Shown: positions 42,626-52,086 of the stretch, piece after piece
Numbering within the stretch: the first letter of the stretch is position 1
Layout: each line of letters begins with the position of its first letter
NCBI GenBank assembly: GCA_000432435.1
Contig: HF993133.1
Location: 91,265-155,264, forward strand
DNA: 64,000 bases
Direction: 5' to 3'
Source of the DNA: Eubacterium sp. CAG:180
GTDB taxonomy: Bacteria > Bacillota > Clostridia > Oscillospirales > Acutalibacteraceae
The notes under the pieces: generated by a model
What the model saw: the letters and a program-made list of their open reading frames with translations, nothing else
What the model was told of the DNA's origin: nothing
Databases searched by the model: none
Position numbers and translations under genes: made by a program

Positions 42626-44492
42626 TTTCTTTTTTCAGTATAACCGCCGATAGCCCCGGCACAAGAACCGAGCTGCCGACACTCTCGCCTAAAAGCACTT
42701 CGCTTGTGTTTTGCCAGCGCGGCGGAAGATAATATGTTATATCCTGCTCATTTCTGTTGGCTATCAGCAGACACGAGTCATTTTTACCGCGACGCTCGAA
42801 GCAGACGCAGGAGAGCACCGAGGAAACAGGTATAAACTCGCCTTCCTTTAAGCAGTCGGTGCTTCTTCTCACCTTGCCGAGCCTTATATAGTAATTTTGA
42901 AGCTCGCGGTTTTCTCTGCCCCACGGGAAGAAAGCGCGATTAAACGGGTCCTTGTAACCCTGCATGCCGGCTTCGTCGCCGTAGTAGACGCACGGCACTC
43001 CGGGGAGGGTATACTGAATCGCCGCGCAGAGCTTTAATAGCTTTACTCCGCGCTTATATTCCTCCTCGGACAGGGAATGCTCCGACTGCCACTGCCTGTC
43101 GCGATAATCGCTCTTTTCGCCGGCTATCTTTGTTATCGCTCTCTCCGTGTCGTGAGTACCTATGTGGTTCATCAAAACGTCGAGTGCTTCCTTAGGATAG
43201 TTTTCAATAATCGTCATAACCGACGATTCAAAGCTCTCTGCAACGCCGTTTCTCGCAAAGTCCGTAACGGCTTCCGCAAACGGATAATTCATAACGCTGT
43301 CGAGCTGAACCCCCAAAAGGTATCTGCGCCGTGTGCCGTATGAAAACTTTGTGGTGGCGTCCTCCCAAACCTCGCCGAGCAATATGCCTTCGGGTTTTTC
43401 CGTCTTTACCGCCACGCGCAAATCGTCTATAAAGCAGTCGGGCAGCTCGTCGGCAACGTCAAGCCGCCAGCCGGACGCGCCGAGCCGCAGCCATTTCCGT
43501 ATAACTCCGTTTTTGCCGCAGATAAATTCGTCGTAGTCGGGGCACTCCTCGGTAACCTCCGGGAGCGTTTTAAAGCCCCACCAGCTCTTATATTCGTCGG
43601 GATAGCGGTCAAATTTATACCACTTAAAATACGGCGACGATTTTGAATTATACGCGCCTACGGTATCATATCGCGAATAGCGGTTAAAGTAACGGCTGTC
43701 ATCGCCGGTATGTGAAAAAACACCGTCGAGAATTATTTTTATTCCCACTCTGCCGGCACTTTCGCACAGCTTTTTAAAATCCTCCTCCGTGCCGAGAAGC
43801 GGGTCTGTTTTCATATAATCCGCCGTGTTGTAGCGGTGATTCGAATGTGCCTCAAATATCGGGTTTAAATATATGCAGGTGACTCCGAGCTCAAAAAGAT
43901 ATGAGAGCTTTTCGGTAATTCCGCGAAGGTCGCCGCCGAAATAGTCGTTATTGAGCACCTCGCCCTTTTCGTTCGGTCGCCAATTCGGTTCGCCGTCGAA
44001 ATCGTCGCGCAAAATTCTGTCGGACGGTACGTTTTCTTTCTTCTCGCCCGAACGAAAAAATCGGTCGGGGAATATCTGATACATAATTCCGCCCTTGAGC
44101 CATGACGGCGTTTTGTAGTTTTTATCGTATACGGTAAGCTGCCATTGAAGACGGCTGTTCCTGCCGTTCCAAACATCGCCCTTGCCATCGCCGATGTTAT
44201 ACACGGAGCCTCTGCCCCAGGACGAATCATAGTCAAAATGATACCAGTAAAGTCCGCATTCGGGAACCGACAGCTCTATATCCCATATCTCCTTGTCGTC
44301 ACCGTTCATACCCGCCCAGCACATCTTATGCTCGCAAAAATCACCGTCGTCGCGCCGCAGCATAAAATAAGCCGCCGTGGCGGAAAAAGAGCGCGGCAAA
44401 ATAAGCCTGAGACGAAATTTTTCTCCGGTTTTTACCGCACCGAATTTACTTTTGTAAAACGTGTCTCGCGAGTTAAAGGGTATAAAATCCAT
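42618..44492 (-). CDS. GH13 alpha-amylase family enzyme (neopullulanase/cyclomaltodextrinase-like)
   Basis: A 624-residue cytosolic alpha-glucan hydrolase. The N-terminal beta-sandwich (about 1-125) is typical of maltogenic amylase/neopullulanase types. The barrel contains IMYQIFPDRFF, region I DGVFSH (256-261), nucleophile D345 in GWRLDVADE, acid/base E374 in GEVWED and D448 in GTHDTERA. A C-terminal all-beta domain follows. With no signal peptide it probably acts on imported maltodextrins or on stored glycogen made by the glg genes in this window. It lies 3 bases behind the uracil-DNA glycosylase gene, so they are co-transcribed. Confidence 0.93.
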   Translation of the reverse strand: MDFIPFNSRDTFYKSKFGAVKTGEKFRLRLILPRSFSATAAYFMLRRDDGDFCEHKMCWAGMNGDDKEIWDIELSVPECGLYWYHFDYDSSWGRGSVYNIGDGKGDVWNGRNSRLQWQLTVYDKNYKTPSWLKGGIMYQIFPDRFFRSGEKKENVPSDRILRDDFDGEPNWRPNEKGEVLNNDYFGGDLRGITEKLSYLFELGVTCIYLNPIFEAHSNHRYNTADYMKTDPLLGTEEDFKKLCESAGRVGIKIILDGVFSHTGDDSRYFNRYSRYDTVGAYNSKSSPYFKWYKFDRYPDEYKSWWGFKTLPEVTEECPDYDEFICGKNGVIRKWLRLGASGWRLDVADELPDCFIDDLRVAVKTEKPEGILLGEVWEDATTKFSYGTRRRYLLGVQLDSVMNYPFAEAVTDFARNGVAESFESSVMTIIENYPKEALDVLMNHIGTHDTERAITKIAGEKSDYRDRQWQSEHSLSEEEYKRGVKLLKLCAAIQYTLPGVPCVYYGDEAGMQGYKDPFNRAFFPWGRENRELQNYYIRLGKVRRSTDCLKEGEFIPVSSVLSCVCFERRGKNDSCLLIANRNEQDITYYLPPRWQNTSEVLLGESVGSSVLVPGLSAVILKKETT

Positions 44493-44495
44493 ATA

Positions 44496-45068
44496 TCAAT
44501 ACGTTCTTTCGCAAATTTCGTTGATCTTGTCCCGAAGTGCCAAAAAGTCCGAGAGTGCCGCCGGCTTGTTGTTCGGGTTGCGCAAAAGCGCCGCCGGATG
44601 AAAAGTTCCCATCAAAAGGGTACCTTTGCGCTCAAAAAATTCGCCGTGCTGCTTTGTCACTTTAAAATCGGGGGAAATTATCTTCTGTGCCGCTATTCTG
44701 CCGAGGCAAACTATGATTTTCGGTCTCATAAGCCTAACCTGCTCCCTCAGCCACATCTCGCACGATTCCTGCTCCAGCGGCTGCGGATCGCGGTTTTTCG
44801 GCGGACGGCATTTTACGATATTTGCTATGTAGATATTTTTATTTCTGTCCAAATCCACATCATACAGATATTGGTCGAGCAGCTTTCCGCCTCTGCCCAC
44901 AAACGGCTGGCCCGTAAGGTCCTCGTTTTCGCCGGGTCCCTCGCCGATGAAAAGAACCTCGGCGTCCTCGGGTCCCACGCCGAAAACAACATTCGTTCTC
45001 GTCGCGGCAAGCGGACATTTATTACACTTTAAACAGTCTTTTTTAAGTTCTTCAAATGAGGTATACAT
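44496..45068 (-). CDS. Family 4 uracil-DNA glycosylase (4Fe-4S)
   Basis: A 190-residue UDGa-type enzyme removing uracil from DNA. The iron-sulfur cysteines are C15, C18, C87 and C103 (an extra C12 is present). Motif A is GEGPGENEDLTGQPFVG (from residue 42), with NIVKCRPPKNRDP and the later GTFHPAALLRNP with its histidine. The length is standard. It is 36 bases downstream of prfA. Confidence 0.95.
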   Translation of the reverse strand: MYTSFEELKKDCLKCNKCPLAATRTNVVFGVGPEDAEVLFIGEGPGENEDLTGQPFVGRGGKLLDQYLYDVDLDRNKNIYIANIVKCRPPKNRDPQPLEQESCEMWLREQVRLMRPKIIVCLGRIAAQKIISPDFKVTKQHGEFFERKGTLLMGTFHPAALLRNPNNKPAALSDFLALRDKINEICERTY

Positions 45069-45104
45069 AAATTATTGCCTTTCTTTTTACTGTATCGTCC
45101 GAGA

Positions 45105-46175
45105 TTAATCCTCTGCCTTCAGCTTTTCGGCTGTGTCCGCAGTAACAAGCGCGTCTATGATTTCGTCAAGGTCGCCGTTCATTATCGCCTCTATCTTGTA
45201 AAGCGTCAGCCCTATTCTGTGGTCGGACACACGACCCTGAGGGAAATTGTACGTGCGTATTCGCTCGCTCCTGTCGCCGGTGCCGACCTGTGAACGCCTC
45301 TCACCGGCGATTTCGGCATTTTGCTTTGCGGTCTTTTCCTCAAGGAGCCTTGAACGCAAAACCTTGAGTGCCTTATCCTTGTTTTTATACTGACTGCGCT
45401 CATCCTGGCACTCAACGACCATACCCGTGGGCAGATACGTAACGCGAATTGCGGACGAGGTCTTGTTTACCTTTTGCCCGCCCGCACCGCTTGAGCGGAA
45501 AACATCTATCTGAAGGTCGGCGGGGTCAAGCGTAAATTCGACCTCCTCCGCCTCGGGGAGTACCGCTACGGTTACAGTGGACGTGTGAACTCTGCCCTGG
45601 CTCTCGGTTTCGGGCACGCGCTGAACGCGGTGGACGCCGCTCTCGAATTTGAGCCGCGAATAAGCGCCCTCACCCTCTATCATAAAGCTTATTTCTTTAT
45701 ATCCGCCGAGCTCGGTCGGATTTTCATTCATTATTTCGGTTTTCCAGCCCTTGCGCTCGGCATACATACTGTACATACGGAAAAGCGAGCCGGCAAAAAG
45801 AGCTGCCTCCTCGCCGCCTGCACCGCCGCGAATTTCGACTATTACGTTTTTATAGTCGTTCGGGTCTTTAGGCAGCAGCAGCACCTTTAATTCTTCTTTT
45901 AGCTCTTCGGTCTTTTTCTGAGCCTTTGCCGCTTCTTCGCTTGCCATATCTCGGAATTCCTTATCGAGGGAGCTGTCCGCAAGCATCTCTTTTGCCTCGG
46001 TTAAATCGGAATTTGCCTTTTTGTATTCGCGGAATTTTTCAACTATCGGCGTCAGCGTTTTCGCTTCGCGCATCAGCTTTTTGTATTCCTCCTGATTTGA
46101 CACGACCTCGGGGTCGCACAGGGAGGAATTTATTTTTTCGAGCTTATCCTCGATTCCCTGTAATTTATCAAACAT
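45105..46175 (-). CDS. prfA: Peptide chain release factor 1
   Basis: A 356-residue class I release factor reading UAA and UAG. The peptidyl-hydrolysis motif GGQ lies in RSSGAGGQKVNKTSSAIR, and the codon-recognition region contains VPETESQGRVHTS, close to the PxT tripeptide of RF1. It overlaps the upstream DUF951 gene by 8 bases. Confidence 0.97.
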   Translation of the reverse strand: MFDKLQGIEDKLEKINSSLCDPEVVSNQEEYKKLMREAKTLTPIVEKFREYKKANSDLTEAKEMLADSSLDKEFRDMASEEAAKAQKKTEELKEELKVLLLPKDPNDYKNVIVEIRGGAGGEEAALFAGSLFRMYSMYAERKGWKTEIMNENPTELGGYKEISFMIEGEGAYSRLKFESGVHRVQRVPETESQGRVHTSTVTVAVLPEAEEVEFTLDPADLQIDVFRSSGAGGQKVNKTSSAIRVTYLPTGMVVECQDERSQYKNKDKALKVLRSRLLEEKTAKQNAEIAGERRSQVGTGDRSERIRTYNFPQGRVSDHRIGLTLYKIEAIMNGDLDEIIDALVTADTAEKLKAED

Positions 46176-46362
46176 CGCCGTTTTCGTCCCTTATGACCTT
46201 TTTGATATTTTTTTCGATTTTGATGCGCGGCACCATAACCTCGCGTCCGCAGCCGCAGCATTTAAGGCGAAAATCCATTCCGGAACGCAGCACCGCAAAC
46301 TCGTTTGAGCCGCATGGGTGCTTTTTCTTCATTATCAGCCTGTCGCCTACCTGTACGTCCAA
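46168..46362 (-). CDS. DUF951 small zinc-ribbon-like protein
   Basis: A 64-residue protein beginning MDVQVGDRLIMKKKHPCGSN. TTG 46362 is preferred as start: AAAGG lies ten bases upstream, whereas the GTG at 46371 lies only one base from it, and the family starts near this point. Cysteines in HPCGS and LKCCGCGREV could bind zinc. The family is widespread in Firmicutes next to prfA or translation GTPases; its role is unknown, though nucleic-acid binding is plausible. It overlaps prfA by 8 bases. Confidence 0.85.
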   Translation of the reverse strand: MDVQVGDRLIMKKKHPCGSNEFAVLRSGMDFRLKCCGCGREVMVPRIKIEKNIKKVIRDENGDV

Positions 46363-46461
46363 ATTTCTCACGCCTTTCTTAAATCTCGTTTCAAAACATT
46401 ATAACACAACGCCGCCGTGAAAAAAAGCCCCGATTAGAGCCTTTATACCGGCTTCGGCGTA

Positions 46462-47493
46462 TCAAAATTCATTCGGAGAGAGAACACCCTTTTCGGTAAT
46501 AAACGCGGTAATGAGACTGTTATCGGTAACGTCAAATGCCGGATTCAGCGTTCTTATATTCTTCGGAGCCATTCTTTTTTCGTACCACATATCGGTTATT
46601 TCGTCGCCCGGACGCATTTCAATTTTTATATCCCTGCCGCTTAGACAGTTTTTATCTATTGTTGAAAACGGGGCGCACACATAAAACGGAATGCCATAAT
46701 ATTTTGCGAGGACGGCAACTCCGGAGGTGCCTATTTTATTGGCTGTATCGCCGTTTGCCGCCACTCTGTCGCATCCGACAAGCACCGCGGAAACAAGCCC
46801 GTTTTTCATAACGTATGATGCGGCGTTATCGCATATCAGCGTAGTATCTATACCTGCGTTTGCAAGCTCAAAACTCGTAAGGCGCGCGCCCTGCAAAAGA
46901 GGTCTTGTCTCATCAGAGAACACACGTATTTTATGCCCGTTTTCCGCCGCTACATATACGGGTGCCAGAGCGGTTCCGTACTTTACCGTCGCAAGCCTGC
47001 CCGCATTGCAGTGGGTCAAAACACTGTCGCAGTTCTCGAGAAGCCGAGCACCGTATTCACCGATTTTACGGCACACCTCAATATCTTTGTCATGCAGCTC
47101 CAAAGCCTTTTCCTTGAGTGCCGCCCTTACGGCGTCCGCGCCCTCGCCCTTATGTAAAAGAGCCGTCCTTTTCATCTCGTCCGCCGCCGCAAAAAGATTT
47201 ACCGCGGTAGGGCGCGAGGAGGTGAGATATTCAAGATTTTCGAGAAAATGCTCAATAAGCGTTTTTTCGTCTGCCGTTTTGTCGCGTGCGGCCAGAACCG
47301 ACAGCCCTATTGCCGCGAAAACCCCTATTGCCGGTGCGCCGCGAACGGCAAGACGCTTTATTGCGTCATACATCTCCTCTTTTTCCCAAAGTTCAAGCGT
47401 GACAATTTCACCGGGCAAAAGAGTCTGGTCTATAATTACCGCGGTCTCGTCTTTTTCGTTATAGCATACGGTTTCGCCGTGCATATCAAACAT
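46462..47493 (-). CDS. mtnA: S-methyl-5-thioribose-1-phosphate isomerase
   Basis: A 343-residue sugar-phosphate isomerase of the eIF2B-like family, converting methylthioribose-1-phosphate to the ribulose form in methionine salvage. Motifs: RGAPAIGVFAAIGL, the catalytic cysteine in LTHCNAGRLATVKYGTAL, DETRPLLQGARLTSFEL and the catalytic aspartate region VGCDRVAANGDTANKIGT. GGAG precedes the ATG. No other salvage genes (mtnK, mtnN, mtnB) are in the window, so it may instead serve a shunt for 5'-deoxynucleosides. It stands alone between DUF951 and the 591-residue membrane protein. Confidence 0.92.
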   Translation of the reverse strand: MFDMHGETVCYNEKDETAVIIDQTLLPGEIVTLELWEKEEMYDAIKRLAVRGAPAIGVFAAIGLSVLAARDKTADEKTLIEHFLENLEYLTSSRPTAVNLFAAADEMKRTALLHKGEGADAVRAALKEKALELHDKDIEVCRKIGEYGARLLENCDSVLTHCNAGRLATVKYGTALAPVYVAAENGHKIRVFSDETRPLLQGARLTSFELANAGIDTTLICDNAASYVMKNGLVSAVLVGCDRVAANGDTANKIGTSGVAVLAKYYGIPFYVCAPFSTIDKNCLSGRDIKIEMRPGDEITDMWYEKRMAPKNIRTLNPAFDVTDNSLITAFITEKGVLSPNEF

Positions 47494-47574
47494 AATTTTA
47501 CTCCGTTCGGTAAAAATTAAAGCCGCGCGTTTTTTCGGAGCTGCCGAAATTTCCGCGCGGCGGTTTTAAAGGTG

Positions 47575-49350
47575 TTATTTGAGTGAGGATACCTCAACTA
47601 TGTCACCGGAGGACTCCTTGGGTACTAAGACGGTAACGCTGTCGCCGACGTTCAAGATTACAACCTTTTCGGCGAGTGCCACGGGAACCTTATAGAACGT
47701 ACTGCCTGCGTCAAGCTTCAAATAGAAGTACGTTTCGCCGCCCGTTACGACGCTTCTTATCTCGGTTATCTTGCCGCTTATTTCCTCTGTTTCGGGGGCG
47801 GTAGCGGTCGGGTCGTCCTTTGCGCCCATTTCGTCAACGTCAATATCCACGTTTACGCCGTTGCGTTTAAGCTCTGCCGCGTAGTTTTCAGTACATTCGG
47901 TGAGATTGTATCCCGTACCGACTATCGTGGACTGCTTCACGTTAACCATGGCGTACATCTTTACAAGCTCGCTTGAATCCTTGAGAGCCATAAAGTATGT
48001 CGGCTCGCCGCTGATGTTGAGCAGAAGCGGGAAGGTAGCCGAATACGAATACTGCTGAACCGCGCCCTCGGCGGAGGTCTGAGCGGTCATTTCAAGCGCA
48101 CCGGACACCTGATAATACTTTGTCTCCTTGGTGCGAAGGTCCGAGAGCACAAAGCCTATAATGGACTGGTCGGAGCTTATGGACGTTACACCCGTGTACA
48201 TATACACATCGTCGTTGAGCGCAAGGTAATTGTAACCCGAGCTCATAACCTTAACGCCCTCCTGGCCGATTACGGAGTTTATAAAGCCGTTGTTGAGCTT
48301 TCCGTAGTAATTATACTGCTGAGTGAGAATCGTCGGGGAATAAATGCGGTCTATCCACATCCACTCGGGGTCCGAAGCGAAGCTCGAGGTCGGCAGCTTT
48401 GTCGTACCGTCATTGCTTGTGGATATCATATGGCATTCACCCGTGACGGCGTTTACTATAATCGCACCCTTGATGTCGGTGCCTCCGAAAAGACCTATGG
48501 TCTTATCGACTATCGGAACTATCCAATACGGAGAACCGCTCTCGTCTATCTCGAACGACGGCTCATCAAAGAGATAGGTGGGGTATTTAAACCTCAAATA
48601 TCTGAGAAGATACTTGTTAAAGTGCTCGGTGGGCGAATACTTCATACCCTCCGGCAGGCGGACAAGCTGCCCCTCCTGCGTGGTCATATCAACTATGATA
48701 TATGCCGGCAGACCCTCCTTGGTGTTTTTTATCCATTTGAAGATGTCGCCGTAAGCAAGCGCGGTAACTCTGACGGGCGTGTTTTTATAGTTTATCTGCG
48801 TGGAATACGGCGATACGACAAACTGCGAGACCTTGTCCGACAGATCGCCGAGCGTTCTCTCGGCTATTTTGTTTGCCGAGGAGCTGTCAAGCACGGGAAC
48901 GCTTGAGAAATCTATCTCGGCAACGTCTTCCGCAAAATCGCCGTCCTGTACGCTCATAAGCTTGCTGTAAGACTTCGCCCTGAACAGCGTAACGCCGGTA
49001 AGCCAGCCCACAAGAGCCACTGCGGCAAGAGCGAGAATCAAGATACCCGGAACCCTTGACCGCCTTTTGACGTAGGGCAGATATTCGGGCTTTATAAACG
49101 CCCTTGACGAAATAATCGTCAGAAGCAGATATATAAGACACACAAAAACGACGAAGAGATAAAGCTCTATCGACTTAAAATTGAGCGCCGGTATCATAAA
49201 ATAATACAGCACGGCACCGAGTATAAGCGTCAATATGATATTTATCGCTATTTTTTTACCCGAATGCTCGGGCGGTATGAGCACATCCGCGACGCCCTTT
49301 TTGCCGTCGTCTCTGCCTCTTCCCGTAAAATCAACATTTATAGGATCCAA
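47575..49350 (-). CDS. Large membrane-anchored protein of unknown function
   Basis: A 591-residue protein I cannot assign to a named family. Three hydrophobic helices lie at about 33-53, 61-82 and 101-123. The remaining ~465 residues are mostly beta and probably extracytoplasmic. Recurrent features are SPYWIVPIVDKTIGLFGGTD and the following GAIIVNAVTGECHMIS, which read like PepSY-type repeats, then an acidic linker (about 515-530) and a short C-terminal beta domain (GKITEIRSVV ... GDSVTVLVP) resembling an OB-like fold. It diverges from mreB across 274 bases, so an envelope or cell-shape role is a fair guess. Not a transporter by appearance. Confidence 0.75.
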   Translation of the reverse strand: MDPINVDFTGRGRDDGKKGVADVLIPPEHSGKKIAINIILTLILGAVLYYFMIPALNFKSIELYLFVVFVCLIYLLLTIISSRAFIKPEYLPYVKRRSRVPGILILALAAVALVGWLTGVTLFRAKSYSKLMSVQDGDFAEDVAEIDFSSVPVLDSSSANKIAERTLGDLSDKVSQFVVSPYSTQINYKNTPVRVTALAYGDIFKWIKNTKEGLPAYIIVDMTTQEGQLVRLPEGMKYSPTEHFNKYLLRYLRFKYPTYLFDEPSFEIDESGSPYWIVPIVDKTIGLFGGTDIKGAIIVNAVTGECHMISTSNDGTTKLPTSSFASDPEWMWIDRIYSPTILTQQYNYYGKLNNGFINSVIGQEGVKVMSSGYNYLALNDDVYMYTGVTSISSDQSIIGFVLSDLRTKETKYYQVSGALEMTAQTSAEGAVQQYSYSATFPLLLNISGEPTYFMALKDSSELVKMYAMVNVKQSTIVGTGYNLTECTENYAAELKRNGVNVDIDVDEMGAKDDPTATAPETEEISGKITEIRSVVTGGETYFYLKLDAGSTFYKVPVALAEKVVILNVGDSVTVLVPKESSGDIVEVSSLK

Positions 49351-49543
49351 AATGTCACTCCCTTTTCACTTTCTGAAAAAAGTATATAGCATTTTACCGC
49401 GCTTTGCAAGGATTTAAACGATTTTGAACTTCCGTCGAATAACGAAAAGGCTTTTTTTCGGCTTATAACGCGTCAAAATATACCGTGTGTCGAAATACAC
49501 ACAAATTTTACCGTAATTTTTTAAAGATTTAGAATTTTTTTAG

Positions 49544-49572
49544 TTGAGAAAAATCCGGTTTGAGGTTATAAT
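49544..49572 (+). promoter_or_regulatory. Promoter of the mreBCD operon
   Basis: TTGAGA (49544-49549) and a perfect TATAAT (49567-49572) with 17-base spacing, about 50 bases before the mreB ATG. Confidence 0.85.
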
Positions 49573-49624
49573 ATTTAATTGTATCAGAGAAGTTATTTTT
49601 CATAAAACCGAAAGGGAGATAAAA

Positions 49625-50641
49625 ATGTTATTTTCACAGGACATCGGAATCGATCTTGGTACCGCAAATACCCTCGTTTTCGTTAAAGGTAAGGGAATAG
49701 TAATCCGTGAACCATCCGTTGTTGCGGTCGATGTCAGCGCTTATCCGCAAAAGGTTGTCGCAGTCGGCAACAAGGCTAAGCAAATGATAGGCCGTACACC
49801 CGGCTCAATAACCGCGGTCAGACCTCTTAAAGACGGTGTTATCGCCGACTTTGAGATAACCTCGGATATGCTTAAGGAATTCATAAAAATGGCCATAAGC
49901 TCATCGCCGTTTTCAAAGGCGAGAGTTCTTATCTGTATCCCGTCCGGAGTTACAGAGGTAGAGAGAAAGGCCGTTCATGACGCGGCACGCTCGGCAGGCG
50001 CAAAATATGTAAGTCTTATAGAAGAGCCCATGGCAGCCGCAATAGGCGCGGGGCTTCCCGTTTCGGAGGCCATAGGCAATATGGTAGTCGATATAGGCGG
50101 CGGTACAAGCGAGGTTGCCGTCATTTCCTTCGGCGACATAGTTACCGCTCAGTCCGCAAGGGTTGCCGGCGATAATTTCGACGAGTCTATTATCGCTTAC
50201 ATCAGAAAGAAGCACAACCTCCTTATAGGCGAGCGCACCGCAGAGGATATAAAAATAAAAATCGGCTCCGCCTACCCCTACGACGGCGAGGGCGCCATGG
50301 ACGTCAAGGGCAGAAACCTGCTTGACGGTCTCCCCAAAAACATCGAAATTACTTCCGAAGAAGTCCGCGAGGCTCTTTCGGACCCCGTAAATCAGATCCT
50401 CGACGCAGTTCGCTCCACTCTTGAGAAAACTCCCCCGGAGCTTTCGGCGGATATTATCGACCGCGGCATTATGCTCACAGGCGGCGGCGCATTATTAAGA
50501 GGACTTGACAAGCTCATTTCCATTGAAACAAAAATCCCCGTCCACGTTGCGGAAAATCCGCTTGACTGCGTTGTTGACGGCTGCGGCGTCTGCCTTGAGA
50601 GCAACACTCTGGGCATTACCGCCAAAAAGAATTACGACTGA
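49625..50641 (+). CDS. mreB: Rod shape-determining protein MreB
   Basis: A 338-residue bacterial actin that directs lateral wall synthesis from the inner membrane face. ATG 49625 follows GGGAG; an upstream in-frame TTG lies in the promoter itself. Actin motifs: DIGIDLGTANTLVF (phosphate 1), VVDIGGGTSEVAVIS (phosphate 2), MLTGGGALLRGLDKL (adenosine). First gene of mreB-mreC-mreD-PBP-minD-like, implying a rod-shaped cell. Confidence 0.97.
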   Translation: MLFSQDIGIDLGTANTLVFVKGKGIVIREPSVVAVDVSAYPQKVVAVGNKAKQMIGRTPGSITAVRPLKDGVIADFEITSDMLKEFIKMAISSSPFSKARVLICIPSGVTEVERKAVHDAARSAGAKYVSLIEEPMAAAIGAGLPVSEAIGNMVVDIGGGTSEVAVISFGDIVTAQSARVAGDNFDESIIAYIRKKHNLLIGERTAEDIKIKIGSAYPYDGEGAMDVKGRNLLDGLPKNIEITSEEVREALSDPVNQILDAVRSTLEKTPPELSADIIDRGIMLTGGGALLRGLDKLISIETKIPVHVAENPLDCVVDGCGVCLESNTLGITAKKNYD

Positions 50642-50700
50642 TAAAAAGGCGGGCGGAATTGTTTTTCGCCCGCAAATTTTAACTGTGACCGGAGTACGAT

Positions 50701-51540
50701 ATGAAGAAATTTTTTAAGAGTACGGCTTTTAAAATACTGCTTGCGATCGCGCTTGTATTGCTTGCTGCCATTGCTGCCGCGGCTTCTGCCGCAGACGGCA
50801 CAACACCCGTTTCAAAGGTGACGTCGTTTGTATTTTCTCCGCTCCAGAAGGCCTCGTCGTATCTTGTAGACAAGCTCGACGGCTTTAAGGGAAGCTTTGT
50901 CTCGTCGAGCACCTATCGCGACCGTATCAGCGAGCTTGAATCGGAGGTTGCCGATTATCAGAGCAAGCTTGTCGATTACGAAAAGCTGAAAAAGCAAGTC
51001 GAGGCATACGAAAAATTCCTTGAGGTCAAAGAAAAAAATCCCGATTTTAAATTTGTTGCCGGAACCGTTATCGGCAGAGACTCCGCCGACACCTTCGGCT
51101 CGTTTGTTTTGAACTGCGGTTCAAACGACGGAGTTAAAGTCAACGACCCCGTAATAAGCGGCGAGTACTTAATAGGCATAGTAAACGAAGTAACGCCGAC
51201 CTCGTGCGTTGTTCTCTCCGTAACGGACCCCAAGGTCAACGCGGCGGCATACGAAATACGCACGGGTGAAATGGGCTACACCGAAACCACGTCAAAGCTC
51301 GCTCTGAACGGCCTTTTGAAGCTCACCGGGCTTACAAAGGACACCTCCGTTGCGGTAGGCGGAATAGTTTGCACATCGGGCGTCGGCGGAGTTTATCCGC
51401 GCGGCCTCATTATCGGCACGGTGACCGCCGTAAGCAAGGAGGAGGGCAACATCTCATATTATGCCGAGGTAAAGCCCGAGGTTGATCCCGGAGATGTTCA
51501 GGACGCTTTTGTCATAACCGAATTCGAGGGTAAAAACTGA
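50701..51540 (+). CDS. mreC: Rod shape-determining protein MreC
   Basis: A 279-residue bitopic protein with one N-terminal transmembrane helix (about 9-29), a coiled coil (about 65-110, SELESEVADYQSKL) and a beta-rich periplasm-facing domain (about 120-275) with GTVIGRD and NDPVISGEYLIGIVNEV typical of MreC. It links MreB to the wall-synthesis enzymes. Its stop overlaps the mreD start (TGATG). Confidence 0.94.
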   Translation: MKKFFKSTAFKILLAIALVLLAAIAAAASAADGTTPVSKVTSFVFSPLQKASSYLVDKLDGFKGSFVSSSTYRDRISELESEVADYQSKLVDYEKLKKQVEAYEKFLEVKEKNPDFKFVAGTVIGRDSADTFGSFVLNCGSNDGVKVNDPVISGEYLIGIVNEVTPTSCVVLSVTDPKVNAAAYEIRTGEMGYTETTSKLALNGLLKLTGLTKDTSVAVGGIVCTSGVGGVYPRGLIIGTVTAVSKEEGNISYYAEVKPEVDPGDVQDAFVITEFEGKN

Positions 51541-52067
51541 TGCGTAGGTCAACAAAAATACTGTTTGTCAGAAGAACCGTATTTGTGCTTTTGATACTTG
51601 CGGTTCACATTTTGCAAAATACAAGAGGGCTTTTCCCCGAAATATTCGGCGTTAAAGCCAATCCTTTAATTCCGCTTGTCATTTGCATAGGTATGTTTGA
51701 GCGTGAAATAGCCGGAGCTGTTTTGGGTATGCTCGCCGGTATACTTTGGGACAGCGTTTCACCCATGGGCGACGGCTACAATGCACTTTTGCTTATGCTT
51801 GCGGGTGCGGCAGCAGGTCTGCTCATAGACTACCTTATGAGGAACAATCTTATGACGGCGCTGCTGCTGTCGGGCTTTGCATGCCTTATATACTCGGTAT
51901 TCTATGTTGTGTTTTTCCTGCTCGCAAACGGAGTTGACAGCACGGGCTACCTGCTTATACGCTACTATATACCTGCGGCGGTGTATTCATTCCTTTTCAC
52001 GCCGCTGTGGTACATTATAGTTCGTGCCGTTATGCGGCGGACAAAAATCAACGTTCTTGAAAACTGA
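51540..52067 (+). CDS. mreD: Rod shape-determining protein MreD
   Basis: A 175-residue integral membrane protein with about five helices. Position between mreC and the PBP gene, the length and the segment GMLAGILWDSVSPMGDGYNAL fit MreD. It overlaps mreC by one base. Confidence 0.9.
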   Translation: MRRSTKILFVRRTVFVLLILAVHILQNTRGLFPEIFGVKANPLIPLVICIGMFEREIAGAVLGMLAGILWDSVSPMGDGYNALLLMLAGAAAGLLIDYLMRNNLMTALLLSGFACLIYSVFYVVFFLLANGVDSTGYLLIRYYIPAAVYSFLFTPLWYIIVRAVMRRTKINVLEN

Positions 52068-52086
52068 TGAGAAAGGAGCGGCAAAT

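Noticed and set aside
46727..47464. 245-residue plus-strand frame antisense to mtnA
   Set aside because: Ser/Ala/Arg-rich shadow of a gene with intact catalytic motifs.
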